DNA from: Auricularia sp. M13
Taxonomy: Eukaryota > Basidiomycota > Agaricomycetes > Auriculariales > Auriculariaceae
Direction: 5' to 3'
Assembly: GCA_037042915.1 (NCBI GenBank)
Contig: CM073204.1
Location: 434,001 to 498,000 of the forward strand
Length of the DNA stretch: 64,000 bases
This document shows positions 1-9,774 of the stretch, in pieces. The notes beneath the pieces were generated by a model. The model was not told where the DNA came from and searched no databases. It saw nothing but the letters and a program-made list of their open reading frames with translations. Position 1 is the first letter of the stretch, and each line of letters begins with the position of its first letter. Position numbers and translations under genes: made by a program.

Positions 1-44
1 TACCTACCTACCTACCCGAGTCCTATCCCACGCATACACCTCGC

Positions 45-2600
45 ATGGCGCACAAACTCGCCGAAGAAACCATAGCCGAAATCCTCGGCTACAGCCTCAA
101 CGTCCCGGACGCCGACTTCGCGAGCCTCGCGGAGCTCTCGACCTCGCCCTTCGTCAACCGGCAAACCTCCTCGTCCACAGCGCTGCGCGTCTGCAAGCGC
201 TGGATGCGCATTGGCACACCACTGATCTACAACACGGCGATCCTGCGCTCGACGGCGCAGGCGGACGCGCTGGCCCTCGCGCTCAAGGCCAACCCGACAT
301 TCGCGCCGTACCTGAGGAAGCTGCGCATCGAGGGCGGGTTTGGCGTCGCCGTCCGCAAGATCCTCGAGCTTGCGCCTGGGGTGTCGGATATTTGGCTTAT
401 GCTCAATTATAGCAGCGAGGACAAGACGAAGCCGATGTGTGCGGCGCTGGAGAAGATGGCGAGCGTCCGCCGGCTCGTTATTTACTCCTCGCGCATGGTG
501 TCGTTCGCGAATAACGCCAGTACGCGCCTCGTTATGTCTACTGTGCTGCACGGCATTATGTCGTGGCCGTCTCTGGTGCGTCAGCATTCGTATCCCTTGT
601 CTCACGCGCCGCCTGACTACGTGCAATCCGTGCGGCGTGCGTACGTAGCGGATCGTGCAACTCCGCGGGGACACGGCCCTCATGGAACCGCTCCGGGGAA
701 CACTCCTTGCCGCGAAGCAGGTGGAGGAATGGCGCTTTCCCGAAGACTCGTACCACCTGCCGGCCTTCGTGCAAGAATGTCCCGCAAATGTCAAGCGGAT
801 CCGCGTCGCATGGCCGGACCCCGGCGACGGCTACTTTCGCGATAAACGGGGCTCGTTCTACATTCGCGAGAAGGAGCGCCTGCCCGCGGCGCAACTCGCG
901 AAGGTCATATTTGCTGCTCCGGTGTGCGTAATGCGTCCTGTGTTGCTGCTGCCACGCACTGTACAGTATTGACCCGATCCCCATTTACAGCCAGATCGCG
1001 TGCATTGCCCCGCCTCCCAACCCCTTTTACAAGCCTATGAAATACACGCCGGCGGACGTGCGGCGCAAGATCTGGGCGCGCGTCTTGGAGTTGCTGGTCG
1101 AGGAATTCGACCTCTCGAAAGGCAGACGCTACGACGCTTGGGGCGAGATGAGGTTCGGCGTCAGGCAACACTGCATGCTGGTCTCTTCTGAGTTCCGAGT
1201 CCGTATCCTCCTCCCCGCCTCCACCCGCACCGCTAACTTCGTTCCTCAGGACGTGATGCTCGAGCTGTCCTGTCGGAACGTCAAGCTGGATGGGCTTTCT
1301 GCGGTACAGGGCTTTGTAACCTGCCTGCAGAACAATTCGCACCTCGCTCCGCTCGTGCGCACTCTGGACCTGCGCGAAGAGTGCAGTCGCTTGCTCTACA
1401 CTCCCTCGCCGCATCTCAACGAGTGTTTCGACCTGGTGCTCTCCTGCCTCCCCGCCCTCGTCAACCTGCGCTCGTTCACAGCGCGGTTCCACGACTACCC
1501 TCTCCAGCTCAAGCAGCTCGCGTCCCTCGCTCCCATTGCCGAGACTCTGCACGAGCTGCAGCTGCATCTGGGCGCGACGCACGACGACGACCATTATCTC
1601 CTCTCATGGTCCCCTCCGCCGCCGCCCGTCGATTACCAACTCCACGCGTTCGCGTCGCTCAGGAGGATCAGCCTCATGATAGGCCGAGGCGCGGCGAATC
1701 ATCTGACGCCGCCTCCAGCGCATGCGCTCAACGCGCTTGAGACTCTGCACCTCGAAGGCGAAGGCTGCACAGAATTCCTGCGGTTAATCTGCCCGTTACG
1801 GTGCGTCAGTCGAACACATTAATATCATAACGACAATATTCACTCATCAGTTTCTGCAGTCTCGAGGCGCTTCGCGCTCTGAAGGTCGCGGAGGTATGGT
1901 ACGCCGACGCCGCGCTGGAAGATTTCTGCGCGACGCACGGCCACAAGCTCCGCGCGCTCTCGATCCACCAGAAGTCCATCCCCTCGCTGCTGAAGCACTG
2001 TCTCAACATCGAGATCCTCATATACCCCGACGACGGAAAAGTCAACTTCCATGTCCGTTCAGTATTGCGCCGCGGCGTCCTTGGCAGAAAGCTGACCTCG
2101 AAGTCATATCGGCAGCGTCACCCCAATCCCGAAGACTACACAGCCGCGCCGCTGTGCCCGCGCCTCAAGGCGATCTCGTATTCCGCAATCGAGTGGGTCC
2201 GAGTCTGCCTACGCCTTCCCCTTCTGCAAAAGTATACTCACAACGCTCGCAGCCTGCACCATTACGGCCGCGGCGACAAGAAGCGCGTGCAGGAGGTCAT
2301 CGGCGCCTGGACCGCCTTCTTCGACTTCATCGTCACGACGCCGAACTTCCCCGCGCTGGAGGTCGTGATGGTCGCCAACCGCTTCAAGTTGTGGCCGACG
2401 ACGGAGTGCGTCCGGAGCCCGCTGCTGCTATTGTTCATTGGAATCTGAGCTCATCGCAATTTGTTTGCAGGAAAGAAATCGCTAAGAGTCCTCTGCCTGG
2501 CTGGGCGGAGACGCTGCTCGAGCGCGGAATTCGGCTAGTAGATGCCAATGGTGCTGGATGGACGCCGCGATTGAAGACCCAGAGGAAGGGTAAACACTGA
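45..2600 (+). CDS. F-box-like/LRR protein, gene A1
   Basis: Eight exons: 45-575, 649-923, 991-1198, 1250-1800, 1860-2052, 2116-2192, 2253-2405, 2471-2600, giving 705 aa with matching phases (0,2,0,2,0,2,2). The N-terminus (MAHKLAEETIAEILGYSLNV, then VCKRWMRIGTPLIYNT and LRKLRIEGGFG) matches the F-box-like proteins common in agaricomycetes, in which the F-box-like helix bundle (about residues 1-60) is followed by leucine-rich segments. By family knowledge these are candidate substrate adaptors of SCF ubiquitin ligases; the substrate is unknown. The last exon carries the conserved tail PGWAETLLERGIRLVDANGAGW. Exon sizes 531, 275 and 77/130 recur in paralogues A2 and B1, which supports the splice model. 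Intron 3 (51 bp) contains no stop in frame, so retention would be silent. The start at 45 is the first ATG; the promoter is mostly outside the window. Confidence 0.8.
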
Positions 2601-2619
2601 GTCGACCGTGTAGCGCATA

Positions 2620-3105
2620 CTGTAAAGCTAATAATTATTACCGCGTCACGCGTCACGGAGGACGCACGGCCCGGTAATAAACGCGTTTTGTAGCATGTCA
2701 TGGGCTGCTCAAGGTAATAGGATGTCACAGTGTTGCAAGGACCAATTTCTCATTTACGACCTTCGGGAGCGGCGCGCCTTCAGCGCGCAAGACATATAAT
2801 TACATAAAAAGGATCTCTCACACGGTATAATGCAAATCGGAGTGACTAGCACCTTAGTTATCGATAAATTACCTGGTGAGAGCATTGGGAGGCCTGATAG
2901 GATCCAGAAACCAGACAATCCGGCCCAACATCTTGCCTGCCTGTCTAAATGTGGCACTGCCTGTCCTTTCCTGGTGAGAAATACCCATAAGCTATGCCTT
3001 GTTTCTCCAGACATATGAAGATGGTCACGCGTCACGGGAGGCCCAAGGTAATGTCTCCCCCGTGTCACGGTCCAGAGGGCCCGGTAATAATTATTAGCTT
3101 TACAG
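2620..3105. mobile_element. MITE-like element with 24-bp perfect inverted ends and TA target duplication
   Basis: The 24 bases from 2620 (CTGTAAAGCTAATAATT...) reappear exactly reverse-complemented ending at 3105, and TA dinucleotides flank both ends (2618-2619, 3106-3107). The element is 486 bp with no credible coding capacity. TA duplication plus short perfect inverted ends is the signature of non-autonomous Tc1/mariner-type elements. The interior holds a second partial inversion (GTCACGCGTCACGG near 2645 and again near 3024, and GGCCCGGTAATAA near both ends). It lies 20 bp past the stop of gene A1, so it may supply that gene's 3' end. Confidence 0.72.
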
Positions 3106-3291
3106 TAACGGCGCAGGATTTTGTGGGTTAACACTGTGCCGCATGCTTTGCCCTGCAGGCTACCAAGCCCGCCTGACCTATCTTATTCCATAGCCCTATA
3201 GTATATATGCTTGAAAGGCAATTATATGTAGATCATCATATTTGACCGGGAGCTCGAGACAAAGCTGCTGTGGTATCTGCGGGACTTTCCC

Positions 3292-3387
3292 TCATGAACC
3301 CCGATGACTTACGAAGTCCTCGTCGGGCACGTGGAGGCTGTACGCAAGAATATCGGCTAGCGTCTTGTTTGCAAGCTTGTGCGCCAT
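3292..3387 (-). pseudogene. 5' stub of an A-type F-box gene
   Basis: The minus strand reads MAHKLANKTLADILAYSLHV then PDEDFV, closely matching the first 26 residues of A2 (12351 onward), then loses similarity and stops after 31 codons. It stands head-to-head with gene B1 with 84 bp between the start codons, just as A2 and B2 do (85 bp). I read it as the truncated partner of B1. The break lies near 3310; nothing of the remaining seven exons is visible to its left. Confidence 0.75.
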
Positions 3388-3471
3388 GCTGTACGTGGGC
3401 GGAAAAGACGAAAGCAAGTTGCGGTTTCCGCCGGTGGTGCCGACACGTCTTTTCCTGCCCCGCGGGTACCG
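3388..3471. promoter_or_regulatory. Bidirectional promoter of the stub/B1 pair
   Basis: These 84 bases separate the two divergent ATGs. They are highly similar, with only scattered differences, to the 85 bases at 12266-12350 read on the other strand (shared blocks include CTGTACGTGGGCGG, TTCCGCCGGTGG and GTCTTTTCCTGCCC). Such conservation outside coding sequence fits a shared divergent promoter, or simply a recent duplication. Confidence 0.6.
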
Positions 3472-5899
3472 ATGGCCCATAAGCTCGCGGACGAGACGCT
3501 TTCAAACATCTTTTTCTACCACTTCCACGTCTCGGACGATGACTTTGCTTGCATTACAGAGCGCCAGTCACCGTTTGCTCTTCGACGCCACGGATCGTCT
3601 TCCAGCGTCCTGCTCGTATGCAAGCGGTGGATGCGCGTTGCAACGCCTCTTCTATACGAAACGGTTGTCCTACGTTCTGGCGCTCAAGCCCAATCTCTGG
3701 CATTCGCTCTCAAGTCGACGCCGTCACTGGGGCCTTACATCAGAAAACTTCGCGTCGAAGGCGGATTCGGAGCGGCAGGCGGCAAAATTCTGAAGGCCGC
3801 GTCCAAGATCACCGACATATGGCTTACACTCGACCTCTATGCTCAGGATAAGGCCATCCCGATGTACAAAGCGATGGCAGAACACGTTAATCCCCGCCGC
3901 CTGCTTGTGTATAGTCACATTAGGCCCGTGAACATAAATTCCAATACCGCGTTTGAGACGCTGTGTCGTTGTATTGACAGCTGGACTTCTCTGGTCTGTG
4001 CTCTTTATAGGTCACTTTCGCAGCTCACAACTGACAACTGCTACCCAGCGAGCAGTTCATTGTTCTGCAAAACTACTACTGCACTCGACGCTCTTCCGCG
4101 CAGCGCTATTAGCCGCGAATCGGATTGAGGAGCTTCGGCTGGCTGATTTCTTTGGTACGCACGAGGCTGTAACCTTCCTGCGCGACAGTCGTGCCCTCCG
4201 CATCGAGTTGTGCTTTGCATGCGACGAGTTTCTCGACCGTTTCAGTAAGGATCTCAATCAACTCCATGCTCATGCCCGCAGCAAAATCGTAATAATGCGG
4301 CGAGTGCCTCGGTACGTCGTAGTGCGCGTGCGTGCATGTGCTCCACTAATTGAACCGCAGCGCGCCGGAGGTGGCGACGCCGCCTGCCCCAAGCGCAATA
4401 CCCATCGATCCATCCTATGTTCCTTTACAAGCTACGCCAGCCAACGTCCGAGATCGCATATGGGGACGCGTCCTGAGCTTCGTCGCTGCTTCTGAGGATG
4501 CGACCTCGAGGTCAACAAAGTTGAACTGCCTACTCACCTGCAAGATGTTCAAGGTGCGCCACGACTTCTGTCTGCATCCAGCATTCGCGCTCTGATAACT
4601 GCTGTCAGAATCTTGCGCTGCCGCTATTTTGTCGCAGAGTACAGCTTGCGTCCGACTCCAGCATTATCAGCTTTGCGCGTCTCATGCAAGCACGCGGCGA
4701 TCTGGCACCATGCGTCCGGAGCTTCACCATATCTGCACCGCCAACACCACACCGCACGTTCTTCGTCGGGCAGGACGCGAGCGACGAGTTGATGTCCATT
4801 CTTCCGCTACTGACGGAGCTTGTGGACGTCGACCTGCGCCGTGTACGGCTTACTGGGCTTCCGGAGCACTCTCACAAACTTCAGAACGTCAGCATGTGGA
4901 TCGAAGTCACTGGCCAACACTTCCGTCTTCCCCGGTTCGCCCATCTCACCGCCCTCAACCTCAAGCTGGATCTGAACTCGAGCTTTTCCCACTTGGATGT
5001 GTCGTGTTCCTCGCCTCTGGACACACTACCGCTGCTGCAGACGCTCACTCTTTCCGGATTTCGGTTTGACAGTCTTCTGCGCGGCCTAGCCACACTCGAG
5101 TGAGCCTACCTACATTATATTTAATTGGGAGATGTTGAGCTAACTCAATGCCGGACAGACTGCCTCGTCTTCGCGTTTTCGACATTCAGGAACTATATAA
5201 TTTACATGATATCGATTCACAGACTGACCAATCTGGATTGCGAGCGTTCATGCGTGCCCACGGCGCGAAGCTGCAGCGCCTGGACATGGGAACGCGCAAG
5301 CTGGCAGAAAGCGTCCAACAGTGCCCCAACCTCACCTCGTTGCACATCTTCATTTCCTCCAAGGTGCTTCCTTCGTCTGCCTGTATGTGAACTTGAAGGC
5401 TCACCGTGACTGGCATGTGCCCGGGATAGACCACCATCTGCGAAGCGTTCAAAGCGGTCAAGCTGCGCTTCCGGCATCTCGACACCATCGTGTGTCCCGC
5501 CATACGGTTCGTCTTGCGTCTTGGCTGGCCCGCATGGATTCTCTCTACTGACACGCTTACTCCTGCTGAGTTTTCCTGAATCTCCCTCGATGAGAAGCAA
5601 GCGCACGGCAGAGGATTTCTCCGAGTTTATCGATCTCCTGTGTTCGACTGACCAGTTTCCGAAGCTGAGAACGCTTCAGTTTGCCTCTGAAGGGCTGTGG
5701 CCGACTACAGAGTACGTCCTCCCAGGCCAAGTTGCACTCGAGAAGCTGAAACGGCGTCTCGGGGATCAGACGCGGGATCTCAAAGAGTCCTGCACCGGTA
5801 TGGGCTGAGGCGCTGAAGGCGAAGGGGATCACTATGCTAGATGGCAATGGGCTCCACTGGACGCCCAGACTCAAGATCCAGAAACGGGGGCGGTCGTGA
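3472..5899 (+). CDS. F-box-like/LRR protein, gene B1
   Basis: Eight exons: 3472-3993, 4049-4311, 4361-4553, 4609-5099, 5159-5363, 5430-5506, 5571-5711, 5770-5899; 673 aa. It starts MAHKLADETLSNIFFYHFHV and carries the family motifs LLVCKRWMRVATPLLYETVV and IRKLRVEGGFG. The C-terminus reads APVWAEALKAKGITMLDGNG then LHWTPRLK. Exon number, intron phases and the sizes of exons 6 (77 bp) and 8 (130 bp) equal those of A1, so A and B genes descend from one spliced ancestor. B1 is most similar to B2. Likely an SCF substrate adaptor by family; target unknown. Confidence 0.8.
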
Positions 5900-6138
5900 T
5901 ATCTTTGTCGAGGCCAACTCCAGCGTGCGGGACCTTGCTCCTCGCCCCTTGTATCACTTCATACACTGCAATCCATGCGTGCGCGACCGAACCATAATAC
6001 TCAAAGCTCCTGTAACAGTATACTTAATACAGTCGTAAATTTGCAGGAATTGCTCCGCTGGGTGTGACGGGAAGAATGGTTCTCGTGAGGCTGACCGGAA
6101 ATGTCAACGAAGCGGTTTACTGGCAGCGACGGAGACTA
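5900..6138. other. Gene-free 3' flank shared with B2
   Basis: No gene. The stretch near 5990-6065 (CTTAATACAGTCG, TTTGCAGGAATTGC) matches, in reverse, the flank of B2 near 9675-9735, so the duplicated block extends past the stop codons. Confidence 0.5.
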
Positions 6139-6596
6139 CTCCAGGACGGCGTTGTCCCAATCAGGACGCGTCCTGTAGTTGATCGTCTCGTGTGCCCCGA
6201 GCTTTTTTGGCGACTTCGAGTATCTCCAAGTCGTCCTACGAGGACGTCACGATCACACGAGCGCCGGAGAGCACAGCTTTCTACGCCGCGAACAGTGTCA
6301 CGCCGCTGTTCCCCTGCAGCACGACAGTTTGACCAGCTTTGAGCTTGATAGGCCCGCCGAGCAGGGCGTTGTGGGCAGATAGACCTGCCATCGCGGTCCG
6401 CCGCCACACCCTGACGGGAGAGAACGTGCACGATCTCAGCGGCGCAGGTCAGCGTTGCGGCTTCCTCATAACCCAAGTGCTCCGGGATCTTCAACAGCAC
6501 TGCAGCTGGTAGTATGCGGGATTCTTGGAGCACGCCGTGCCCTGGCGGTGGGCACCCATCCCACTGTCCAGTTTCTCCGGCGTCAAGGGACCGCCG
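6139..6596 (-). pseudogene. Decayed zinc-type alcohol dehydrogenase (MDR) fragment
   Basis: Read on the minus strand, segments align to the middle of the intact dehydrogenase at 17694-18888: MGAHRQGT, AVLLKIPEHLGYEEAATLTC, LLGGPIKLKAGQTVVLQG, AVLSGARVIVTSS and YRTRPDWDN. At least one frameshift (after RQGT) and two in-frame stops (after LFAA and after IVTSS) separate them. The N-terminal third and the C-terminal third are missing. It directly follows an orphan F-box last exon on the same strand, so this looks like a rearranged copy of the A2-to-dehydrogenase interval with the material between deleted. Confidence 0.75.
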
Positions 6597-6670
6597 ACAC
6601 GCATGTCTTTGAAGGGCATGGAATAGCAATGGTGGGCTAAGCAGCGCGCACCGGAAATATTCGTCGAAAT

Positions 6671-6803
6671 CTACACCGGCTTGCTCTTGCGTTGAGTTTT
6701 CAACCGGGGTGTCCACCCCGCTCCATGCGCATCGACTAGGCGGATCTCCTTGGACAGCAGCTTCTCCGCCCATCCAGGCAGTGGACTCTTGGCGATTTTT
6801 CTC
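6671..6803 (-). pseudogene. Orphan last exon of an A-type F-box gene
   Basis: The minus strand from an acceptor (CTCTACAG) at 6804 encodes RKIAKSPLPGWAEKLLSKEI then RLVDAHGAGWTPRLKTQRKS, then KPV and a stop at 6671. It is 133 bp, exactly the length of exon 8 of A2, and nearly identical in protein. No exon 7 (WPTTE) is visible upstream, so only the terminal exon was kept. Confidence 0.75.
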
Positions 6804-7364
6804 CTGTAGAGATACTTATGAGAATGCCAGTGATCGCTTGCCAGTTGAATGCTAAACACACTCTGTCTTTGGAGGTTGAAGCGAGGGAATTCGAAGCATC
6901 CTCGTTGTGTATAGGTACCCAGCGCATGAGCTTAGAGACGTTCATGTGAGAGGGAGCGAGAGAGACGGGCGTATGCGGGAAAGAGCAAGCCATTGAATGA
7001 AAAGATATGGCCGCCCCAAGCGAGGCTAATGTGCCACACGCACTCCACCCGCTCGCGAACGAAGCTTCGAAGAGCGGCAGGTCTGGCTCAGATTCCGTCT
7101 CCGCCTCCGATAGACTACTTATGAATTGATGAAAGACAGCCCACGGGCTCGGCGGAGGCGTGAATGTTGAGAGTCAATTGCAGTTCCACAAAGACAACAA
7201 AGACAAATCGAGAACGGGATCGTGAGCGACAAGCGATAAATACGTGCTCAGCGCGTGGCACAGCGACAGCGGCGTGGCAGAAAGGCGGTAATGGAACGGA
7301 ATGCAATGTGGGTTATCGGTAGTGGTGATACGAGGAAACAACGGAGGAGGACGGCCGATCATGC
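6804..7364. other. Gene-free stretch between an F-box exon and SEC2-like 3' end
   Basis: I see no supported gene. The part next to 7365 is probably the 3' untranslated region of the SEC2-like gene. Confidence 0.4.
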
Positions 7365-8780
7365 TCACTGCGCATGTACGAAGGCGCCGTTGACGCGCGG
7401 CGTTTGCAAGTCGTCGGCGGCGACGTGCTCATGCGCGAGCACCTGATAGCCATCCTCTCTCCTATTATCGTCGTCTTCGTCGTCGTCAGAATGGTCGTCA
7501 CTTTCGCGGTCCGGCTCGGCGCCCTGCGGTGCGCGCGGCGTCTCCTTTAACGGCGTCGGCTTGTGCTTCACGCTGCCGTTGCTCGTCGTGGAGCGCACGG
7601 AGGCCAAGCTCGCTGACCGGGGACGGATATCGTCTCGTTTCAAATGAATCGCGACAGGCGGCGTCGCCGAGTCGTCGACGTCGAGCGCGCGGTGAGACGC
7701 GACGGAGCCCGGGCGGCTGTGGGCGGGCGTCCACTCGCCGCCGCGCAGCACGCCGTTCTCCTGCTCGACGACGCGCAGCGCGGCCTTGAGCGCGTCGCGC
7801 TGCTGCGCGACGGTGCGCAGCTCCTCCATGAGCTCCGCCTTGGACCGGCGCTCGTCCGCGACCATCTTGTTCGCCTCCTCGAACAGCGCGGCGCTCAGGC
7901 TCTCCAGCTCCGCCTCGATCGCCGCGCGCGCCGCGCGCTCCTTCTGCAGCTCCGCGCGCAGCGACGGCGCGCTCTCCAGCCGGTTCCGTTGCGCGGCCTG
8001 CGGCTGCTGGGGCGGGTCGAGTGGCAGATACGGCAGCGAGGCGGACGTCAGGTGGCTCGTGCCGTTGGACGTCGACGCTGCGGCCGACGGCGGCGGGTGG
8101 AAAGACGCGTCGTCGACGCTATGCGAGTGGCCTGGCGGCCGCGGCGACACGGGGCTCGACTGTTGTTGCGGGCTGCTCGACCCGAAGCGAAAGCGCGAGA
8201 GAAACCGGCCCTCCTTCTGCGGCGGCGGCGGCGGCGGGGGCGCTGGTTGGTGATGTTGCTGAGGCGGCGCCGGGCTGACGGGGAACGCGGCGCTGTTGGG
8301 CGGCGTCGCGGCGCCCGTTGCTGACGCCTCGAGGATGGGGTCGCCCGGAGGTCGCGACCGTCGCCAGCCGACGTCGCGCGACGTGCCGCGGTTGCGCAGC
8401 GCGTCCTCGAGCATCTCGTTGTTCGCGATCGCCAGCTGCAGGTTGCTGCGCGTGAGCGTCAGCGTCGTCTCCAGCTCCGCCTTCTCGCGGTACGCCGCCG
8501 CCAGCTGCCCGCTCTGCACCCCAAACCAGTGAGAAAAACCGAAGAATTAAAGAATGCCCGATGCCGGGGTCGAACGCACGAGCTGCTGCACCCAGTGGAT
8601 CATCTCGCCCAGCGCGTCGTGCGCCGCGCCTGCGCCTGCCCCTGCACTCGCCTCGTGCGCCGCGCGCGCGCGGTCGAGCGCGGCGGCCACGGGCTCCTTC
8701 TCCTCGGGAATCGGTGATATCGGCTCTGGCTGCGGTGCCGAGCTCGACGATAGCGGCTCGTCGCTGGGTGGCGAAGACAT
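7365..8780 (-). CDS. SEC2: Sec2p-like Rab guanine-nucleotide exchange factor
   Basis: Two exons on the minus strand (8780-8580 and 8513-7365, 66-bp intron), 449 aa. A first coiled coil (about residues 68-110, YREKAELETTLTLTRSNLQL) is followed by a proline/serine-rich linker with a seven-proline run. Then comes a long coiled coil (about 250-330) with LFEEANKMVADERRSKAELM, the hallmark of the Sec2p/Rabin GEF domain. By family, Sec2 activates the Rab Sec4 on secretory vesicles during polarised exocytosis. The tail is acidic (DDHSDDDEDDD). The gene is GC-rich with long spurious antisense frames. The start is MSSPPSDEPLS at 8780; phase 0 at the junction supports the intron. The Rab partner is inferred. 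Confidence 0.75.
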
Positions 8781-9774
8781 GGCGCGGGACGAGGACGAGA
8801 TGGTCGGCTATCCCCGGACCAGCGCCTCCTTCTCGCCGCGACCCCACAGCGACGGTCTGGGGCGCTCAGCAGCGCTCTGAACAGATTCGCTTTCCTCTAG
8901 CTGCCAAACGTGTTCTGTGACATCTGCTCGGTTCGCCATGGCCTTTTACTGTCTTCCTTCCGTCGCCAGGCCCGACGGCGACGAGACTCGCCTAATAGCC
9001 GGTCACCTAGGCTAGCCGACGCCGACCATCAACGGTGCAAGAACTGTAGTTTCAAACTTTGGCATGTTGACACTCACACTGGCTCTGGGTTGGCTCTGAG
9101 ACTGCACTCTCTTCAAGCTTTTGCTTTCTGACTGGAATCCCGTCGTATCAATTTTATACTCTGTGTTCACTGTATCCCGACAATTGGCAACGTCTCCCCG
9201 CGCCGCATGCCCTGCTACTTTGCCACTGAGTCTGGCAGTGGCAGTATTTCTGAACCTGCGCAGCTAGTCACTACAGCTTGAGATTGCTGCCGCCACAGAC
9301 AAAGTCCACGCGCAAGAACCATGGAGCTTTCGCGGCGAGGATACGGCACCATTGCCACCGTGCTTCCCATCCTGGCCATTCCCATATGATCTTATCTCGG
9401 CTGATGCTCGCACGCCTGGACCGGACTGCAGAGAGCTGGCGATGCGTGCCACCGTCAATGACGCTGACATGCATTGCCATGAACGGCACCTTTCCCCAGA
9501 CCATGACCTGGCATGCGCATCCATCCGTTGCACTTGCAATTTTCGTTCTGTCTTCCTGTCACTGTCACTGAAAGTCTGGTATACTGTAACTGATTAACGA
9601 ACGGCAAACCACTACACGTCCGGTCAGAAACTACAACTTATAATCCGACGATATCGCTGGCGCACCCAACGTATTAAGCATTGAATTCCTGCAAAGTTTC
9701 ATTAATACTGTTGTAGGAGCTCGGAGTATCATTTGGCTGCTGCGAGGAGCACTGGAGTTGCGTCGCCAACGCCC
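8781..9774. other. Intergenic stretch with a dispersed coding-like fragment
   Basis: Upstream region of the SEC2-like gene and downstream flank of B2. Around 9300-9440 lies a fragment (plus-strand frame RKNHGAFAARI...LARLDRTAES) that recurs on the minus strand at about 23280-23430 (RKNPGAFAASM...FIRLDRSSV). No intact gene is seen. Confidence 0.4.

Noticed and set aside
2754-3134. 126-codon minus-strand frame inside the MITE
   Set aside because: It crosses the element's right end and has no transposase motif; the element is non-coding.
7644-8324. 226-codon plus-strand frame (arginine-rich)
   Set aside because: Antisense shadow of the SEC2-like coding exon.
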